64,000 bases of DNA from Siderastrea siderea (GCA_964030785.1 OZ034968.1:46824353-46888352); one strand, 5' to 3'; positions 1 through 12,756 are shown, numbered from the stretch's first letter. The notes: generated by a model from the sequence alone, not told the origin. Numbers and translations are program-made.

Positions 1-287
1 TCATTTATGAAATTCATGTTAGTATTTACCTGTCCCATTACAAAAAAAATTGTCATTATTTTTAGACTTGCATTGATACAATTCTTAATTTCAAAGTGAT
101 ACTTAAAATTTCAGTGCAACAATCCACTGATTGATATAAGAAATCAAAGCGCTTGTGAGCCAAATAATGAATAAAAGAGTGTAATACTCGGGCCAATGAC
201 GTTGAATTGTTATAAAAACCTTTTCGAACGCTTCGCATACAATTTCCAAAGAACATATAAGAAATTTAGATATGACAAACGCGTTTA

Positions 288-910
288 GTCGTATGGTGAG
301 AAAATTTGCCCGCCAGCTTTTCGGAAAGATCATTTTCCTCAGTCAAGAGTAAGAAAGCTTTGTGTACCTTCAATTTCAGGCAACGAATTTAAGCGGGCGG
401 TTATTGGTGATCATTGGTTGTCATTAAGACATCGTTACTCAAGTTATCCAAAACTTCTTATAGTTATCTAAATTCGAAACGCAAAAAATGAAAACACTCG
501 GCTTTGACGATGAAAATTGCAAAAGTGTGTTGAAAATTGTACTCACCTCAGAGAATCGCTTTGACTCTGAAAAATCAAACTAAAACTGAAGACAGCCAAA
601 GTTCGAAACGTGAAATGCACGAGACAACCACTACTGTTTGCGAAAACTCGGGCAAAGGATTGAGATTGGGGTACTATTCATTCTTCTTCAAGTTTGGGTG
701 TACACTTGTTATTAGGCTTAAAATATTGAACACATGTTGACTGATATGTTTTTTACTAACAATTACCTCTGAAACCTTACTTTAATTTTCCCTTTCGCCT
801 ATCGAAGGATTCAATCATCAATCATACTAACATCATCCTGGCCCGGTGGGTGGGGGTACTCACTTATCTGATAAGCTAGACCTAGATAGGTATGTGCTGC
901 GCCAACGCCC
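288..910. repeat. Duplicated segment, copy 1
   Basis: This stretch recurs at 1138-2238 in the same orientation. Shared landmarks are GTCAAGAGTAAG, CACTCGGCTTTGACGATGAA and the tail GGCCCGGTGGGTGGGG. Short ORFs appear in both copies but their ends are not conserved, so I read it as non-coding. The tail GGTGGGTGGGGGTACTC looks like the edge of a dispersed repeat. Confidence 0.8.
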
Positions 911-1137
911 CAAAGAAAGAAATGAGACACAAGCTTGGTTTAAAAAACAGCTATTGGAGTTAATAAACTGTACTCAATAGAGAAAACAGTGGCGGTAAAC
1001 GCAGACTTAACAAACCAGGAAAGTATCACCAACCACTCCGCTTGCAAGGAAAACTATGCTACAGAAATAAAATGACAGTGATGTACCGCCAACGCATAAA
1101 ATGTCAAAATTTTCGACAATCGCAAACGATAAGTAGT

Positions 1138-2238
1138 TTAGTCGTCGTGCGTGTATGGGGAGAAAATTTGCCTGCCAGCTTTTTGGCAAAGATCATGATA
1201 TTGTCTGAGGCTCTAGTAGCTCTAGTAGCTCTGTCTGCGGCTCTAGTATTGTCTGAGGCTCTAGTAGCTCTAGACATCACGTCACTGTATGAGAGAAGGC
1301 AGACCTTAAGTAAAGCTCTATTCGACCAAATTGTAAGGGATCAAAGCCACAAGCTTCATGAACTGCTGCCGCCTCGCAACGGGTCCACCTATTGCACCCG
1401 AAGCCAGGGATACTTTAAATTACCGATTTGTAAGACAAATAGGTTTAAAAACACTTTTATTATAGAAAACAGTTTTAATTATTAGTAGTAATTTTTAATT
1501 ATTAGTATTATCAGTATTCATGTTTCCCTTTTTGTATTATATTATAGGTTATATATTACCATTTTTAAAATAGTAGTTATAACAAATGCATATATATTTT
1601 TAATATTTACATTGTAAAGTAGGTCGCATTTCAGCCGGCCCGGGGGCTGCAATGATTTTACTTTTAATAAAGCTATCTATCTATCTGTCCTCAGTCAAGA
1701 GTAAGAGAGCTTTGTACAACTTCAATTTCATGCAACGAATTTAAGTGGGCGGCTATTGGTGATCACTCAGACATCGTTACCCAAATTATCCAAAAAGCCT
1801 TAAAGCTATCTAAATTCGAAACGCAAAACATGAAAACACTCGGCTTTGACGATGAAAAATGCAAAACTGTGTTTAAAATTGTACTCACCCCAGAGAATCG
1901 CTTTGACTCTGAAAAATCGAACTAAAACTGAAAACAGCCAAAGTTCGAAACGTGAAATCCACGAGACAACCGCTGCCGTTTGCGAAAACTCGGGCAAAGG
2001 ATTGAGATTGGGATGCTATTCATTCTTCTTCAAGTTTGGGTGTACACTTGTTATTAGGCTTAAAACATTGTTGACATATTAAATATGTTTTTTACTAACA
2101 ATTACCTCTGAAACCTTCCTTTAATTTTCCCGTTCGACTATCGAAGGATTCAATCATGCTAACATTATCCCGGCCCGGTGGGTGGGGTTACTCCCTTATC
2201 TGATAAGCTAGATCTAGATAGGTACGTGCTGCGCTAAA
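1138..2238. repeat. Duplicated segment, copy 2, split by a LINE end
   Basis: This is the second copy of the 288-910 segment. Its left part (1138-1197) and right part (1688-2238) are adjacent in copy 1, between GATCAT and CCTCAG. They are separated here by about 490 bp of LINE-like DNA. The insertion therefore came after, or spared, copy 1. Confidence 0.75.
1198..1687 (+). mobile_element. CR1/L2-like LINE 3' end fragment
   Basis: A reading frame at about 1280-1485 ends in a run typical of the extreme C-terminus of CR1/L2/jockey-type reverse transcriptases (SHKLHELLPP, then RFKNTFIIE). A 3' UTR follows, with AATAAAG and a terminal (ATCT)n tail at about 1669-1687. No RT catalytic motif is present, so this is a 5'-truncated, dead copy. 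Superfamily assignment is from the C-terminal pattern only. Confidence 0.65.
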
Positions 2239-2460
2239 GGGTATGGTTTTGAAGCCGTTTTAGTCTAAAATAGCGGATGTAAATTTTGACCATTTGGTCT
2301 GCAGTAGGCTAAGGTTTGTGCCCATCTGGTCCGGAATTGGGTATGGTTTTTAGAAGAAGCTACTATTTTATTATTATCGTCCCTTGAGAAGTGTGTTTTT
2401 ATTAATATCGGAAATTTGAAGCCCCGCCACTCAAATGTCTACGCAAACCGAGGCAGGTCT

Positions 2461-3018
2461 GACACACCATAGTGTGTGAATTACCTGAAGTTTCATGTAG
2501 TTAATCTTTAACATAGTAGCTGACTTGCCAATGTTGGAATGGCCTAGGACATTAATTCGATCATTGATAACCAATAGCAGTTTAGGATAAGTCGTCGAAA
2601 GATTACGTCATCTACCTAGAAGTCGGCATAAATACACGTGCTTTGTAAGTAGTTTTTCGGTTATGCGCAACCGGGCTGTACTTGCCGAGGTTAAACCCGT
2701 ACGGATACCCCGGTGGGTTACACCCCCCAGTGGGAACGCCGGCAACAACGATCCAGTCCTGTACGTAGCTGGATCGGTTGCACTCTTAGTGAAAATCTGG
2801 TGATATCTCGGAGATATCGCAGTTATTAAAGTTTACTGTTTGAGCCAAGTACTGTCTACTCTCTGAGTCTCGCCGATTTCTGCTTTATAGTTCTCGTACT
2901 TCCGCAGCCAGCGAATGACTCCCCGAGGTTGAGAAGATTTTTCGGAGTTCCCAGAGGTATTGTCCAGCCATCCTAAAAACGTGCTATAACACCGGTGGAG
3001 AATCCTGTTATCACACTG
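2461..3018 (+). repeat. LTR-like repeat, copy 1
   Basis: About 210 bp here (2461-2670) matches 3347-3563 in direct orientation. Weaker similarity continues through an ATTAAAG signal and a CCAAGT block. A TATA-like GGCATAAATA precedes CACGTGCTTTG in both copies. A promoter followed by a polyadenylation-like signal is the layout of a retroviral-type LTR, but no internal coding region, primer-binding site or target duplication was found. Solo or degenerate LTRs are the best explanation. Confidence 0.45.
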
Positions 3019-3346
3019 GTTGGAAAGTGTCCGAAAGTTTTAGGCAAGACATTAGATTGTCTTTTAAGGTTACTTTTAGATTTTAATCGAGACGAGTAAG
3101 TTTGATAACAAACATTTGTGGACTTTGTGTTCAGTTGGTTTCACGCCTAAATTCAGGTACTAGACTACTTCCGTTCTTAGTTTTTTATTATAATTGCTCG
3201 ACCCAGGAGGGTTTCGAGCTAAGGTGGGAGGAATGTGACAAGAGAATTTGCTGATGTTTCTTCAGTAGTTTAAGGTTATGGAAAAGCCGGTAGCAATAAG
3301 TTTGTAGAAGTCAACTTATCATGATAACCACCCGTTCCTCTGCCTT

Positions 3347-3769
3347 ATAGTGTAACACCTTAGAGTGTGAACTATCTGAAGCTGTAAGTAGTTAATCTTT
3401 AACAGGGTAACTGCCTTGCCAATGGTGGAACGGCCTTGGACAATAATTAGATCATTGATAACCAATAGCAGTTTAGGATTAGTCGTCGAAAGATTACGTC
3501 ATCTACATACGAGGTTGGCATAAAATAATACACGTGCTTTGTTTGTATAATATTATTCGGCTAGAAATTGGAATTAAAGTCCACGGTTGGAACCAAGTCC
3601 TGTGTGTTTCTACGTCTTAGAGATATGTTTGCCGTAACAGATCCCTGTATCCTCCTCAGCAAGCGAGTTCCCCAGGTTTTCAGAGTTTCCCAAGATTTGA
3701 CAAGTGCTTTCCCACGCCAAAACCTATCCCTCCAGTATATGCCAAAAACCTATTATCACACTCGGAATG
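3347..3769 (+). repeat. LTR-like repeat, copy 2
   Basis: Direct-orientation relative of 2461-3018. It may start at TGTAACACC. It shares the CATAA promoter-like block before CACGTGCTTTG and an AATTAAAG polyadenylation-like block. The ~330 bp between the copies has no recognisable gag or pol sequence. Confidence 0.45.
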
Positions 3770-4480
3770 AATGTATCGGCGGACGTCCCATTTCGATCCC
3801 AGAGCTCTTTTCGTTTTTATCCTGCACGGCCAAAAAACAACGACCAAAGACACTAGAGTTGAGAATGGTGGAGGTACTGGGAACTAACTGAGAGAGGATT
3901 CAGGAGAAGCGAAATGAACGGGTTCAGCTGGATCCTCTTGGATAGTACAAGCGGCACAGAAGGATATATATACCAGTTCGTCCTTTTAAATTTTTCTGCT
4001 TTACTTTTTATTTTTGAACCGATTTGTTCGATTTTAAAGTTCGAGACAAGTTTTTGACTTTTACAGGGAGTCGCGGAAGAGCGGACTGGATTTAACGACT
4101 ACGTCATAAGACATGTTTTAACGTGTTTGAGATGGAGCGACGACTTCGCTTTTTACTCATTTCTCCAGCCTCTGACGATGTGTTTGTCTTGATCGCGAAT
4201 CGTGTTTTGATAGTGCTATATTCACAACAGTGTATAAATTCATCGTTCACAACTCCCCGGTAAAAGCCTGTTCAGTAGTTGTGGACAAATTTATATCGAC
4301 ATTTAACTTTCTAGTTTAATTCAGCAAAATTCAATGTTCAAAGCGATGAGACAGATGAGCTGAGTCGTCAGATTTTAAACATTACATCATTTGGTAACGT
4401 CACAATTTTCGTGATGTCGGTTGGTACGTTGAGCCAAGCAAAAATATCAGGTGGGAGCACAAGGATTCATTAGTTAAGTC
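3770..4480. other. No recognised feature
   Basis: AT-rich anonymous sequence. Short ORFs are present but none has a recognisable motif or plausible splice context. Confidence 0.5.
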
Positions 4481-4487
4481 ATGCTGA

Positions 4488-4540
4488 CATAAGTCTTGAT
4501 CTATTGCGCCGTCCTCGGCACAATAGATCAGGACTTATAG
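4488..4540. repeat. Short near-perfect hairpin
   Basis: A 24-25 nt arm ending in CTATTGCGCCG is followed by a 4-nt loop (TCCT) and its near-exact complement. There are only two or three mismatches. It is much too short for a transposon and has no flanking duplication that I can see. Confidence 0.75.
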
Positions 4541-4579
4541 AAGGGTGTGTTATCTGCGAATAGCTTTAGCTGAGTTTGT

Positions 4580-4790
4580 CTATTGGTTCCAAAGGGACAA
4601 ATGGTAAAAGCAGTAGACGATTTATAACCATTGGTAAACTGCATCTCATTGAAGGGAACTGAGAGAGGTTTTAAGTTGTTTGTTCATTGATTTCATAAAG
4701 GGACGAATGGTAAAAGCAGAAGTCGATTGATTAACCCTTGGTAAACTGCATCTCGTTATCGGGAAGTTGAATTTATGACACTTTACTGCA
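4580..4790. repeat. Two-copy tandem repeat of about 110 bp
   Basis: Each unit has AAAGGGAC(A/G)AATGGTAAAAGCAG followed about 25 bases later by TTGGTAAACTGCATCTC. The two units are about 110 bp apart in direct orientation. Confidence 0.7.
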
Positions 4791-7128
4791 GAAGAGCGAG
4801 TTTATAGATTGCTACCTGGCCAGTGGTAGTCGAAGTGTTATCCAGGCCTAAAGAACGTTTCCGATTAGTAGGAGAAGGAACATTTTCACGTTTAAACCTC
4901 CTGAAAAAGGGCTAAACTCACCAATCATGTTTCACAGTCTTCGCAGCCAATAACGGCTAAACTGACAGATGACCAATAGAATCCAGAGTTTGTCGACCAA
5001 ACTGAGCAACGACTAGAGACTTATAACATCTGCTGGCGGTTACAATTCACTTGACTCTTACGATAAATTCCAGTCAGGTTGTCAAACCGTCCGTCAATGT
5101 CATCAGCTGTTCCGCGTTGAGCTTTTATCAGCTTCTCTCTAATATTGAAGCCTGATGATGGAAAGCCTCCTTTTGTTGTAAATCTGGACTGTAAACTGAT
5201 CCATTTTCTAGACTTGCTGGACCTGTAGGGTACCGTCTTAGTGTTTAAATACGACATTTTCGTCGTAGTAGGTTGTTCAAGGTCACTGGATGATTGATTG
5301 GTTGCTTAATGATGTCCTATGAGTCCTGTAAGGGCAGGGACGGAAGAGGGCCCATGCTTTGACCATGCCTTTCGCGGGGACAAGGCTAGGTTATTGCAAT
5401 GCCTCCAGCGTGCTTACGTCGGGAGGTTTTAGGGTAGCAACTTACAGTGTTTCAGTTGATTAAAATTACATCGTCTGAAAAATAGTGGACCGATTGTTGT
5501 ACGCAACAATTTTGAAGACGTATTGGACATTATACAGATCAAAATACGCCATTTAAAAGGTAATAACAATGGAAAATTCCCGGAGTAAATTACACTCATG
5601 ATAATGGACTTCTTTGTTTGTGAAAAGTCTGCCATAAAGTCCGGCCTTTTGATTCAATTCACGCATTTGAAATCTGGCTCATATAAAAAGGGAACAAAAA
5701 CGCTAGAATCTACACTGAGTTAAGTGTCGAATCAAAACAGAAAAGCTGCATGTTAGGAATTCAGTAGCCCTTGAATCTAATAGCTCACAAATTAACTCGA
5801 GCTTGGATGGGTTTTTGACAAACCACAGGTTTTCTTGTTTCTTATCTCGATCGCTTTAGAAAATCATCATGGTTGGCTACAAAAAAGTCGCTTGCCATCC
5901 CAGTTATTGACTGGCAATTAAGCTGCTGGTTTATAGCTTTGTTGCAGCCAGACACTGCTTTTTAACCTGCCAGGTTGTTAATTACTTCTCCCTCAAAACA
6001 TTTTCAAGATTGGTATAGAAATCCCAAAGAATTAGTGAGCAAGCTTAAGAAGAAAAACCAGCTAGTAAACTCCAAGGTTACCCTTGATTATCACTCAGTG
6101 CTATCTGTGTCTTAGCGTACTTGTTAATGAAAATAAACACGATGCCGAAACAGCCCAAGAATTTTTAACCCACGAAAAAAAGGGCCACTCGTCATTACTT
6201 TATGTCTGTTTGCAAGTTATACGTACGTCTGCCTTTCCGTTTTTTGTTTGATTCTATGTAATCAAAAAAACCCTGAAAGCAAATGCCGCCGAGTGGTAGA
6301 AACACTTCTCAGACAACACTACACGGATAATAGACATAATAGTTGACTCTGGTTTATTGTTTTGTTCGTATTTTTTAATTCCGTATAGTCCATCATTGCA
6401 TAGCGTGACATAAAACAAATCTTGCAAAGAAATGTTTTAGTACAACGTACCAGATGTCAAATACCCTGGGCTTGCTCCGGCGTAGGCATATACCCGATAC
6501 CCGGGCTGCGTTAAAATTTCGAATGTAGATAGGATTTGCAAGGAATTTCAATTCTCCTACTTTGTAGACCCACATTCTTTCTGACGCAGCATTTTTGGAC
6601 GCAAAATCCCTCTACTTCATTAACTTTACGATTTACCATTTTATCTTAACCAAAAAGTGAATTATCAGTGTTACAACACGGGCCACGTCCTATCTAAAAG
6701 TAACAGTACTGTGATGAAAATGTTGTCCAAATATCCTTGTCCCGACGCTGTTTATTTAAAAAATGTCAGTCTGTTGGCCACTCGCTCATGTCAATCCTGT
6801 ACCAATCACCCGACCGATATATACTCCCTAAATGACAGAACTTCAGTGTTTATTTCAACCCGCCAGTAGCGTAAACTACAACAGGGTATACCTACTGGCT
6901 AATTAGTATCTACTTACAAGGCTAAGTCAAAAATTCCTAATTATGAAATTGTTTTTCAAAGATCTTTCAGTCCAGGCTTTCCTTAGCTTGGACCCATGTT
7001 CCCTTTGTTATGTGACGGAAAAGAAAAATTTTAGATAGCACTCACATCCACAGACTGAAAGGTTGCTTTTCATAACCTAAATATTTCTGCTCTTATTGTT
7101 TCTGCAAAATATTTCATTGATACTGATA
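4791..7128. other. Mostly unassigned region
   Basis: No recognised gene or transposon. A 78-codon minus-strand ORF at 5021-5257 begins at a real ATG and is rich in Arg, Lys and Ser. It has no motif I recognise and no supporting splice signals, so it is left uncalled. The other ORFs here look like chance. Confidence 0.5.
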
Positions 7129-7130
7129 TA

Positions 7131-7955
7131 GTGGAACCCCAATATAACGAAGATTCGGTGCAACAAACCATATTCTTCAGCCCAGTTACAGAAAAGAACC
7201 CCGATATAACGGACAGTCTGTATAAGGCTCCGTCCATACTAATGAGTTTTCGTTTGCCTACATTTCGATGCGTTTTAGCCTTGCGTCCACACTAAACCGA
7301 CCCAAAAACACTATGGTTTTCATCGGAAACGCATACATTTGAAAACGCTCTCCAAAATGGAGACATGTGAAAATGTGTCGTTTCGAATACGCATCGTTTT
7401 CACTGTGGACGGCGAAAACGGAGGCTTTTGAAAACGCTGTCGTCATTCACATCACGTGAACTGAGTTCCAGTCTGCTTGGAAGATATATGGCGGACAACA
7501 AGCCTGTACCAGTGCTTTGGCTTTGCTTTCCAGCTTAATCGCTTGCCTAAAGTTTAACATCGCTCTATTTAAACTGTTATTGATCACCCAGAGAAGGAGA
7601 ACGTCTTCTTTGAGAAATAGAGTGCTTTCAAACGTTGAATATCGCTAGCATCGTCGTTCCGTATCACCGGAAGGTTTTGGACTCGACCGGGTCGAGCGAG
7701 CACATGGTCCCTGAAGAATGGAAGGAAATGATGAATATTAAAGCGAAGTGTGATCTCGCATTAACGTATTCAAGCGTTTTAGTGTGGAGGGGGAAAACGC
7801 AGCGAAAACGATAGTGTGGACGCGGAGCTTTTGATGCGTCTTCGGTGAAACAAAAACGCAGCGTTTTGAAAACGTATTAGTGGGCCATTACTGTGGACGG
7901 GGCCTAAGAAACACATTTTGCCAAGTCCCCTGGCAGTTCGTTATATCGCAGTACC
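7131..7955. mobile_element. Pogo/Tigger-like non-autonomous element
   Basis: The left end reads GTGGAACCCCAATATAACGA after a TA. The right end reads TTCGTTATATCGCAGTAC. These are degenerate inverted ends of the kind known from Tigger/pogo elements (GTGGAACCTCGATATAACGA type). There is no transposase ORF. A different element occupies most of the interior (7225-7904). Confidence 0.55.
7225..7904. mobile_element. hAT-like TIR element nested in the pogo-like element
   Basis: Inverted ends: GGCTCCGTCCATACTAATG on the left, complemented on the right by CATTACTGTGGACGGGGCC. The subterminal regions are rich in GTTTTCG and AAAACGC motifs on both strands, as in many hAT-type non-autonomous families. 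The target duplication is not clear. No transposase is encoded. Confidence 0.55.
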
Positions 7956-8003
7956 ATTAATAAGTAATTTTAAAATAATTCTCAAATCGTTATTGTCCTT
8001 GCT

Positions 8004-11000
8004 TTAAATTGAGGTGCTCATTAAAATGCAAGGAAACAGTCTGGAAACTATTTCAATCCAGGCATCAAGTTGCTGCAAGTCACGAGGAGGCAGTTGGCCA
8101 GTGGTTGCTGATTCCTGGACCGGCAATCGTAATGTTTCGGATTGTTCCCTGCACTGTAATGGTGGAGTGCAGGAAGAACGAGACATCGTATTCTGTTTTG
8201 GATAGAAGAAGAAAACCGAGGTAAGGATCATTAATGAGTTATACAGTTAATACCTATCTCAAACGGTCATTACTATTTAGCAGACAGTTTTCTTTGCCCA
8301 GGAAAGTTTACTTCTATCGGTAGCCAAATGCCTTTAACTTTGATAGAAAGAGACTATTACCTAAATTGAATTTGTCTTCAGATAACTCTTGTAAATGCCC
8401 TTTCTGCTTATTAATTATTTTAATTGTAAATATGTAAATACCATTTAACTACTGCTGCACTTATCATATATATATATCTATATTTATTTCATGTTTTATT
8501 TTAATCCTTTTATTTTAATTTTTTCTTATTGTATTTTAGGACCTTTTTATTTCAAAAGAGCGTTTTAACGAGGTACGGCTCCTGAGCTCTTCGTGGATAA
8601 ATAAACTGTCAATGTCTAGTCTATATCTATGTCTATGTCTATGTCTATGTCTATGTCTAGGTTAACAAGTAAGGATCAATAACGCTAGGAGAAGGTGGGA
8701 ATCCTTTCCCCCAAACGCCCGGCAATTTAAGTTTAATTGGAGAGGAAACCGCCTTACGTTCACCAAGTTAATATACGTTCACTTCATTTTGGCCCCAAAT
8801 ATTCAGTTATCAATAATTTTGCATATAAAAGCACCTCTAGTCCGGCCATCTCGCTATTACTGCCAACGGCCTCATACAGTTAAGCCAGGGCCGTAGCCAG
8901 AAAAAAATTAAAACTGAGGCAATGTCCATGGTTAAATTCTCTTCCTAGGTATTTAGGGTGTTAAACAAAAAAAATGACCGAGAAAACAAAGTAAATGACT
9001 GAGACAAGTGCCTCGGTTTGCCTCATACTGGCTACGGCCCTGTAAGCACAAATAACTATTTCCACTTTAAATTAACCCCACCATACGGAAAAATGGAAAA
9101 AAAAACGAAATGAAGAGAAAAAACGCGGACATTCCTATTCGCCACCATAAAAACGAGAAGGGGTCTAGAAACAGATTACACTGCAATATTGCGGAAATCT
9201 TGTAATTAAATGATCCATCAAATGAAAGAGCATGGCAGAATTACTAGCCTTGCCAAGTTTGAAAACGTTTAGTCCCGATGGGTAACTATAGGTAATTGCT
9301 GTATTCGGACAATATACAATGGAAATCCGTGTCGGCTCGAGACTGCTATAACATTGTAGACCAACGTATATTTGTCGCGTTCCATTTCAAGTCTTAAATG
9401 CCATTCAACATTTCGGCTTTGGTTTATTGTTGTTGTTGCTGTTGTTGATGATGATAATGATTTTTAGAGACGTCATACAAATTGATGTTACACTTCACAC
9501 AATAAAGGCATAATAATTAACATTACGATGATTTACTACTTCATATGATAAAACATAAAACTAAACCCGATCTAATCTCAAAATGGGTTCTTTTTTTTTT
9601 GCTAGATTGGTTGAAAAATAGCACGTTATATGTTCACTCTGATTGCTCAAACAGCTTACAACAAACACTACAACAAACACTACAGTAAGCACACGAGACT
9701 TACTTCTAACGATTAGATTTGTAACTCTGTCTTTATCATATTCACTCCACCATTATTCAATTCTACCTGTAAGTACAACAGCTATGTACCTATGACGATT
9801 ACTGTAGCGGACTGCAAACAAGATAATTGGACTAAGAACTAGTGCATTGCCAGTGTAGCCCATCTTCTCTCTTAATTGATCCATAACATGTATATTGGCA
9901 GACAAAGGTTAAATGTTTCGCCTTGTCCCCAGTACGGGAACAAGCCGAAACATTTCACCCGCATGGCCATCTTGTGAAGACACTGATCAGAGAGTGAGAT
10001 ATGATATGTTATATAACACAAGGTAAACAAGGTAAACTACATGAAGAATTTAGCCATGAATACAGGAGTTAAAAACAAAACTATTGACGACCATTCTTTT
10101 TGAGTACTTTGGCCAAGCGAAGAAGTTAAGGGGAAATGTTTTTCTTTCAAATACATGTACATTGTACCGCTTTAATTCAGCTAATTACAAATAGCAATTC
10201 AGTTAACTATGCAGACTGTAATTATATAAGTTCAGTCCTATTTTTTCATTCTTGGCAGGAACACGTCCCCTGTTTTGACTGTAATCACATAGTATGAATC
10301 ATGGCATCTAATTCAGTTGTAAGGATTGCCCAGCCAGCCTTGGATACAGTACACACAAAAAATTGAATAGAAACCATGGAGTGCAAGTCAATCCTTTGGC
10401 TTACTACATTAGTCAAGGAGAGCAACTGTTAGTCAGGTTACTTCAAAATACTGTAATTCAGTTTTTAAAATAAATAATATAGTTTAATAATAGCCAGGTT
10501 ATGGTCATTAAAATAAGCAATTCTGTGGTCAGACGAACCGATTTATTTGCAGAGTCGAGATGGTATACTATTGTTATGTCGGCAAGTTAATAAAAATACC
10601 TCTTGTGGCTGACGAATGATAAATCCAGGAGGAGGCCGGCCACCATCAAAGCCCCGTATGTCAATTCCAATCTTCTTCGCTCCTGCCAAAAGAGACAAGA
10701 AGGCCTTCAAGGTGCTTAATATAGACTCAAAGTGATGCACTTTTTTCAGTAGTTAAAATGCCTTTACTTTTAAACGACAGAAGATGGATGAATCCTCGAC
10801 TTTGTTGATGTGGTAAACTGAATCTTGTGCTTCGTTTGCGCTAAAAGTAATAATATGGCACTGGCAGATCTTTACTTCCCAGAATTAAACTCTGTTGAGT
10901 ATGACACGCTTATTCAATGACGAATGCCAGCTAACATTATCATAACCTTATTCTGCTGGCTGACGAAAATCTGAACGTAGGCATGGTGAAACTGATTGGG

Positions 11001-11763
11001 TCAAACGTTTCGCCCTCTGTACTCCGTACTCCTTTGATTTAAGGCCGTTTCTAGTGCCCCTGTTACATCTTTCTACACCGCTTACAAACCTTTTATTTCA
11101 GGCTCAGTTTTCGATCAGGAAAGACCAGTCTCTCGATAAAAGAATCTCTTAAAACATACGGAACTAACATGGGCTTAACGACAAGTTAAATTTCAGGCAG
11201 ATGAGGGTTGCTATGAATTTTTGCGGAAGAGATAATTATTAAGAGATGAAAATACCATGGATGGAGTGAAGTGTCGAAACGTGCACTCTTTTGTTGGCAG
11301 AATGATGGGCAAAGGAGGAATCGGGGAGGGGGGAGGAATCAATGACAGCAAATATCACGGGACCCTAGTCGTCTCAGGCCATACCAAAGCGGGATCTGGC
11401 AAGTAATTGGAAAAGCTTATTTCAGACCACCAAACAGCGCTAGCCACCACGAAATGACATGCATGTATGCAGTCACGAAACTGAGAGGAAACACATACCT
11501 TTCTCGATTATGGAAACTGCTTTTTTGTGGTCAATTTGCAACAAGGCAATCACTAGATCTTGTAGCGTTTTTCCTCGACATTCAAGATCATCCAATAAGG
11601 CCTTCACAGGACGCCCCTCTTTTGCAATCATGTTGATGTCATCTTCCGTGTAAAGCAAAGGAAACCCTTTCCTCATCAACACTTCCCAGTCTAAGGTGCG
11701 AACTCTTTCCAAGGAACTATAGAGCTCTTCAATCGTTTCGTTACAAAGTCGGTTGATGGACAT
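8004..11763 (-). CDS. Small death-domain protein (IRAK/Pelle-type death fold), three coding exons
   Basis: Exons on the minus strand are 11763-11499, 10682-10600 and 8192-8004, with GT/AG borders (donors GTATGT and GTATTT; acceptors TTTTGGCAG and CAAAACAG). Phases join cleanly to give 178 residues and a stop. Residues ~5-88 form a six-helix-like death domain; the stretch GRPVKALLDDLECRGKTLQD followed by a hydrophobic helix resembles the C-terminal half of IRAK/Pelle/Tube death domains. The tail is Pro/Gln/Ser-rich with no kinase or TIR domain. In the family such domains assemble Toll/IL-1 receptor signalling complexes; a cytoplasmic adaptor role is inferred. An acceptor-like CTTTCAG 12-13 nt before the ATG implies an upstream non-coding exon. 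Uncertain: whether more exons lie between 8193 and 10599, and whether the last exon belongs to this gene. Confidence 0.6.
8385..8660 (+). mobile_element. LINE-like 3' tail with (TATGTC)n
   Basis: AT-rich 3'-UTR-like DNA contains AATAAACTG and ends in tandem TATGTC hexamers at about 8625-8658. The layout matches CR1/L2-type LINE tails. No coding sequence remains. It lies in the second coding intron of the death-domain gene. Confidence 0.5.
8886..9042. mobile_element. 157-bp MITE with 15-bp TIRs and 5-bp duplication
   Basis: Perfect TIRs CAGGGCCGTAGCCAG and its complement bound the element. Both sides carry TAAGC (8881-8885 and 9043-9047). The TIR is hAT-like, and a 5-bp duplication would fit the hAT5 group. 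It is intronic in the death-domain gene. Confidence 0.8.
9911..9957. repeat. Small hairpin
   Basis: AAATGTTTCGCCTTGT is followed about 12 bases later by its near-exact complement ACAAGCCGAAACATTT. It has one internal mismatch. No target duplication was seen. Confidence 0.65.
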
Positions 11764-12555
11764 TTCCTACTTATCTGAAAGAAGACAACAGTACATAAAT
11801 CAAAATATATGATAGACTCTCCCGGCAATTTCCGTGAATCTTATTTAGCTCTGCATCGGCTACATATCTGATGATCACGTAATTGATGTTCGTCGCACCA
11901 CCATTCCAACATTAGAAACATGGTTCTCTAAAGCGTTGGAACATGTGAGGTCCTCTTTTAAAGGCAGCGAAACGTTCTTGAAAAGCAGCCATGCCCAGGT
12001 TTGTTCGAGCATAGGTTTTACTTTTATAGGATATTCAGCAGTCTCTATCGTGTGCGAGGAAACTGAAGAAAAGTATGTATTGTTTATTACCCATCGGTGT
12101 GGATAGAAGTAATAAAAATGAGTTAAAAAGAACTTTTCTTCAGATGGAATTATGAAATTTGTACAAGGCTGGTTCATGAATGTATACATGTATGTAACAC
12201 AGGCAATGGCACATTGGCCACAACGGGCTTAAAACTAGAAAATTAAGTGGTAATCATGACGAACTCTGGTGAAAATATCTACAACCAAAAGCATCTGAAA
12301 AGAAAAGAATGCAACTGGAGTGCTTGAAGTATATTAAATACATTTTATCAGAAGTTTTAAAAAGAATCTTTACGCCAGTGGAGACACGACATACTTGAAT
12401 TTCCGTCAGGCCTATGCTCTAGCCTGCATACAGACGTACGCTTTGACGAGAAAAAACTGATTAGCAAAATGCAACCCAGCGAAACATACAGCACTGCCTC
12501 AATTTAACATATAGAGAAATGGATAAATGATGAGGGCAAAATAAGGTCATTTTAA

Positions 12556-12756
12556 GGACGGTGCCTCCTTTTGTTACTGTGCATACGTTTTGCGCATCTC
12601 GGGATATGGTTGCTTAATTATCTCTAAAAAAAATGCGTGGTTACCTACATTTTCCTTTTTGGATTCCAATAAACCTTGCTAACATCTACCTTTTCCCCAT
12701 AGGTCCCCATAGTCATATCCTTTGTAAAAATACATCTGTATTAGGAGGCACCGTCC
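12556..12756. mobile_element. 201-bp piggyBac-like MITE with TTAA duplication
   Basis: Perfect 13-bp TIRs (GGACGGTGCCTCC and its complement) are immediately flanked on both sides by TTAA (12552-12555 and 12757-12760). TTAA target duplication is the hallmark of piggyBac-type and some Kolobok-type elements. No coding capacity. Confidence 0.8.
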
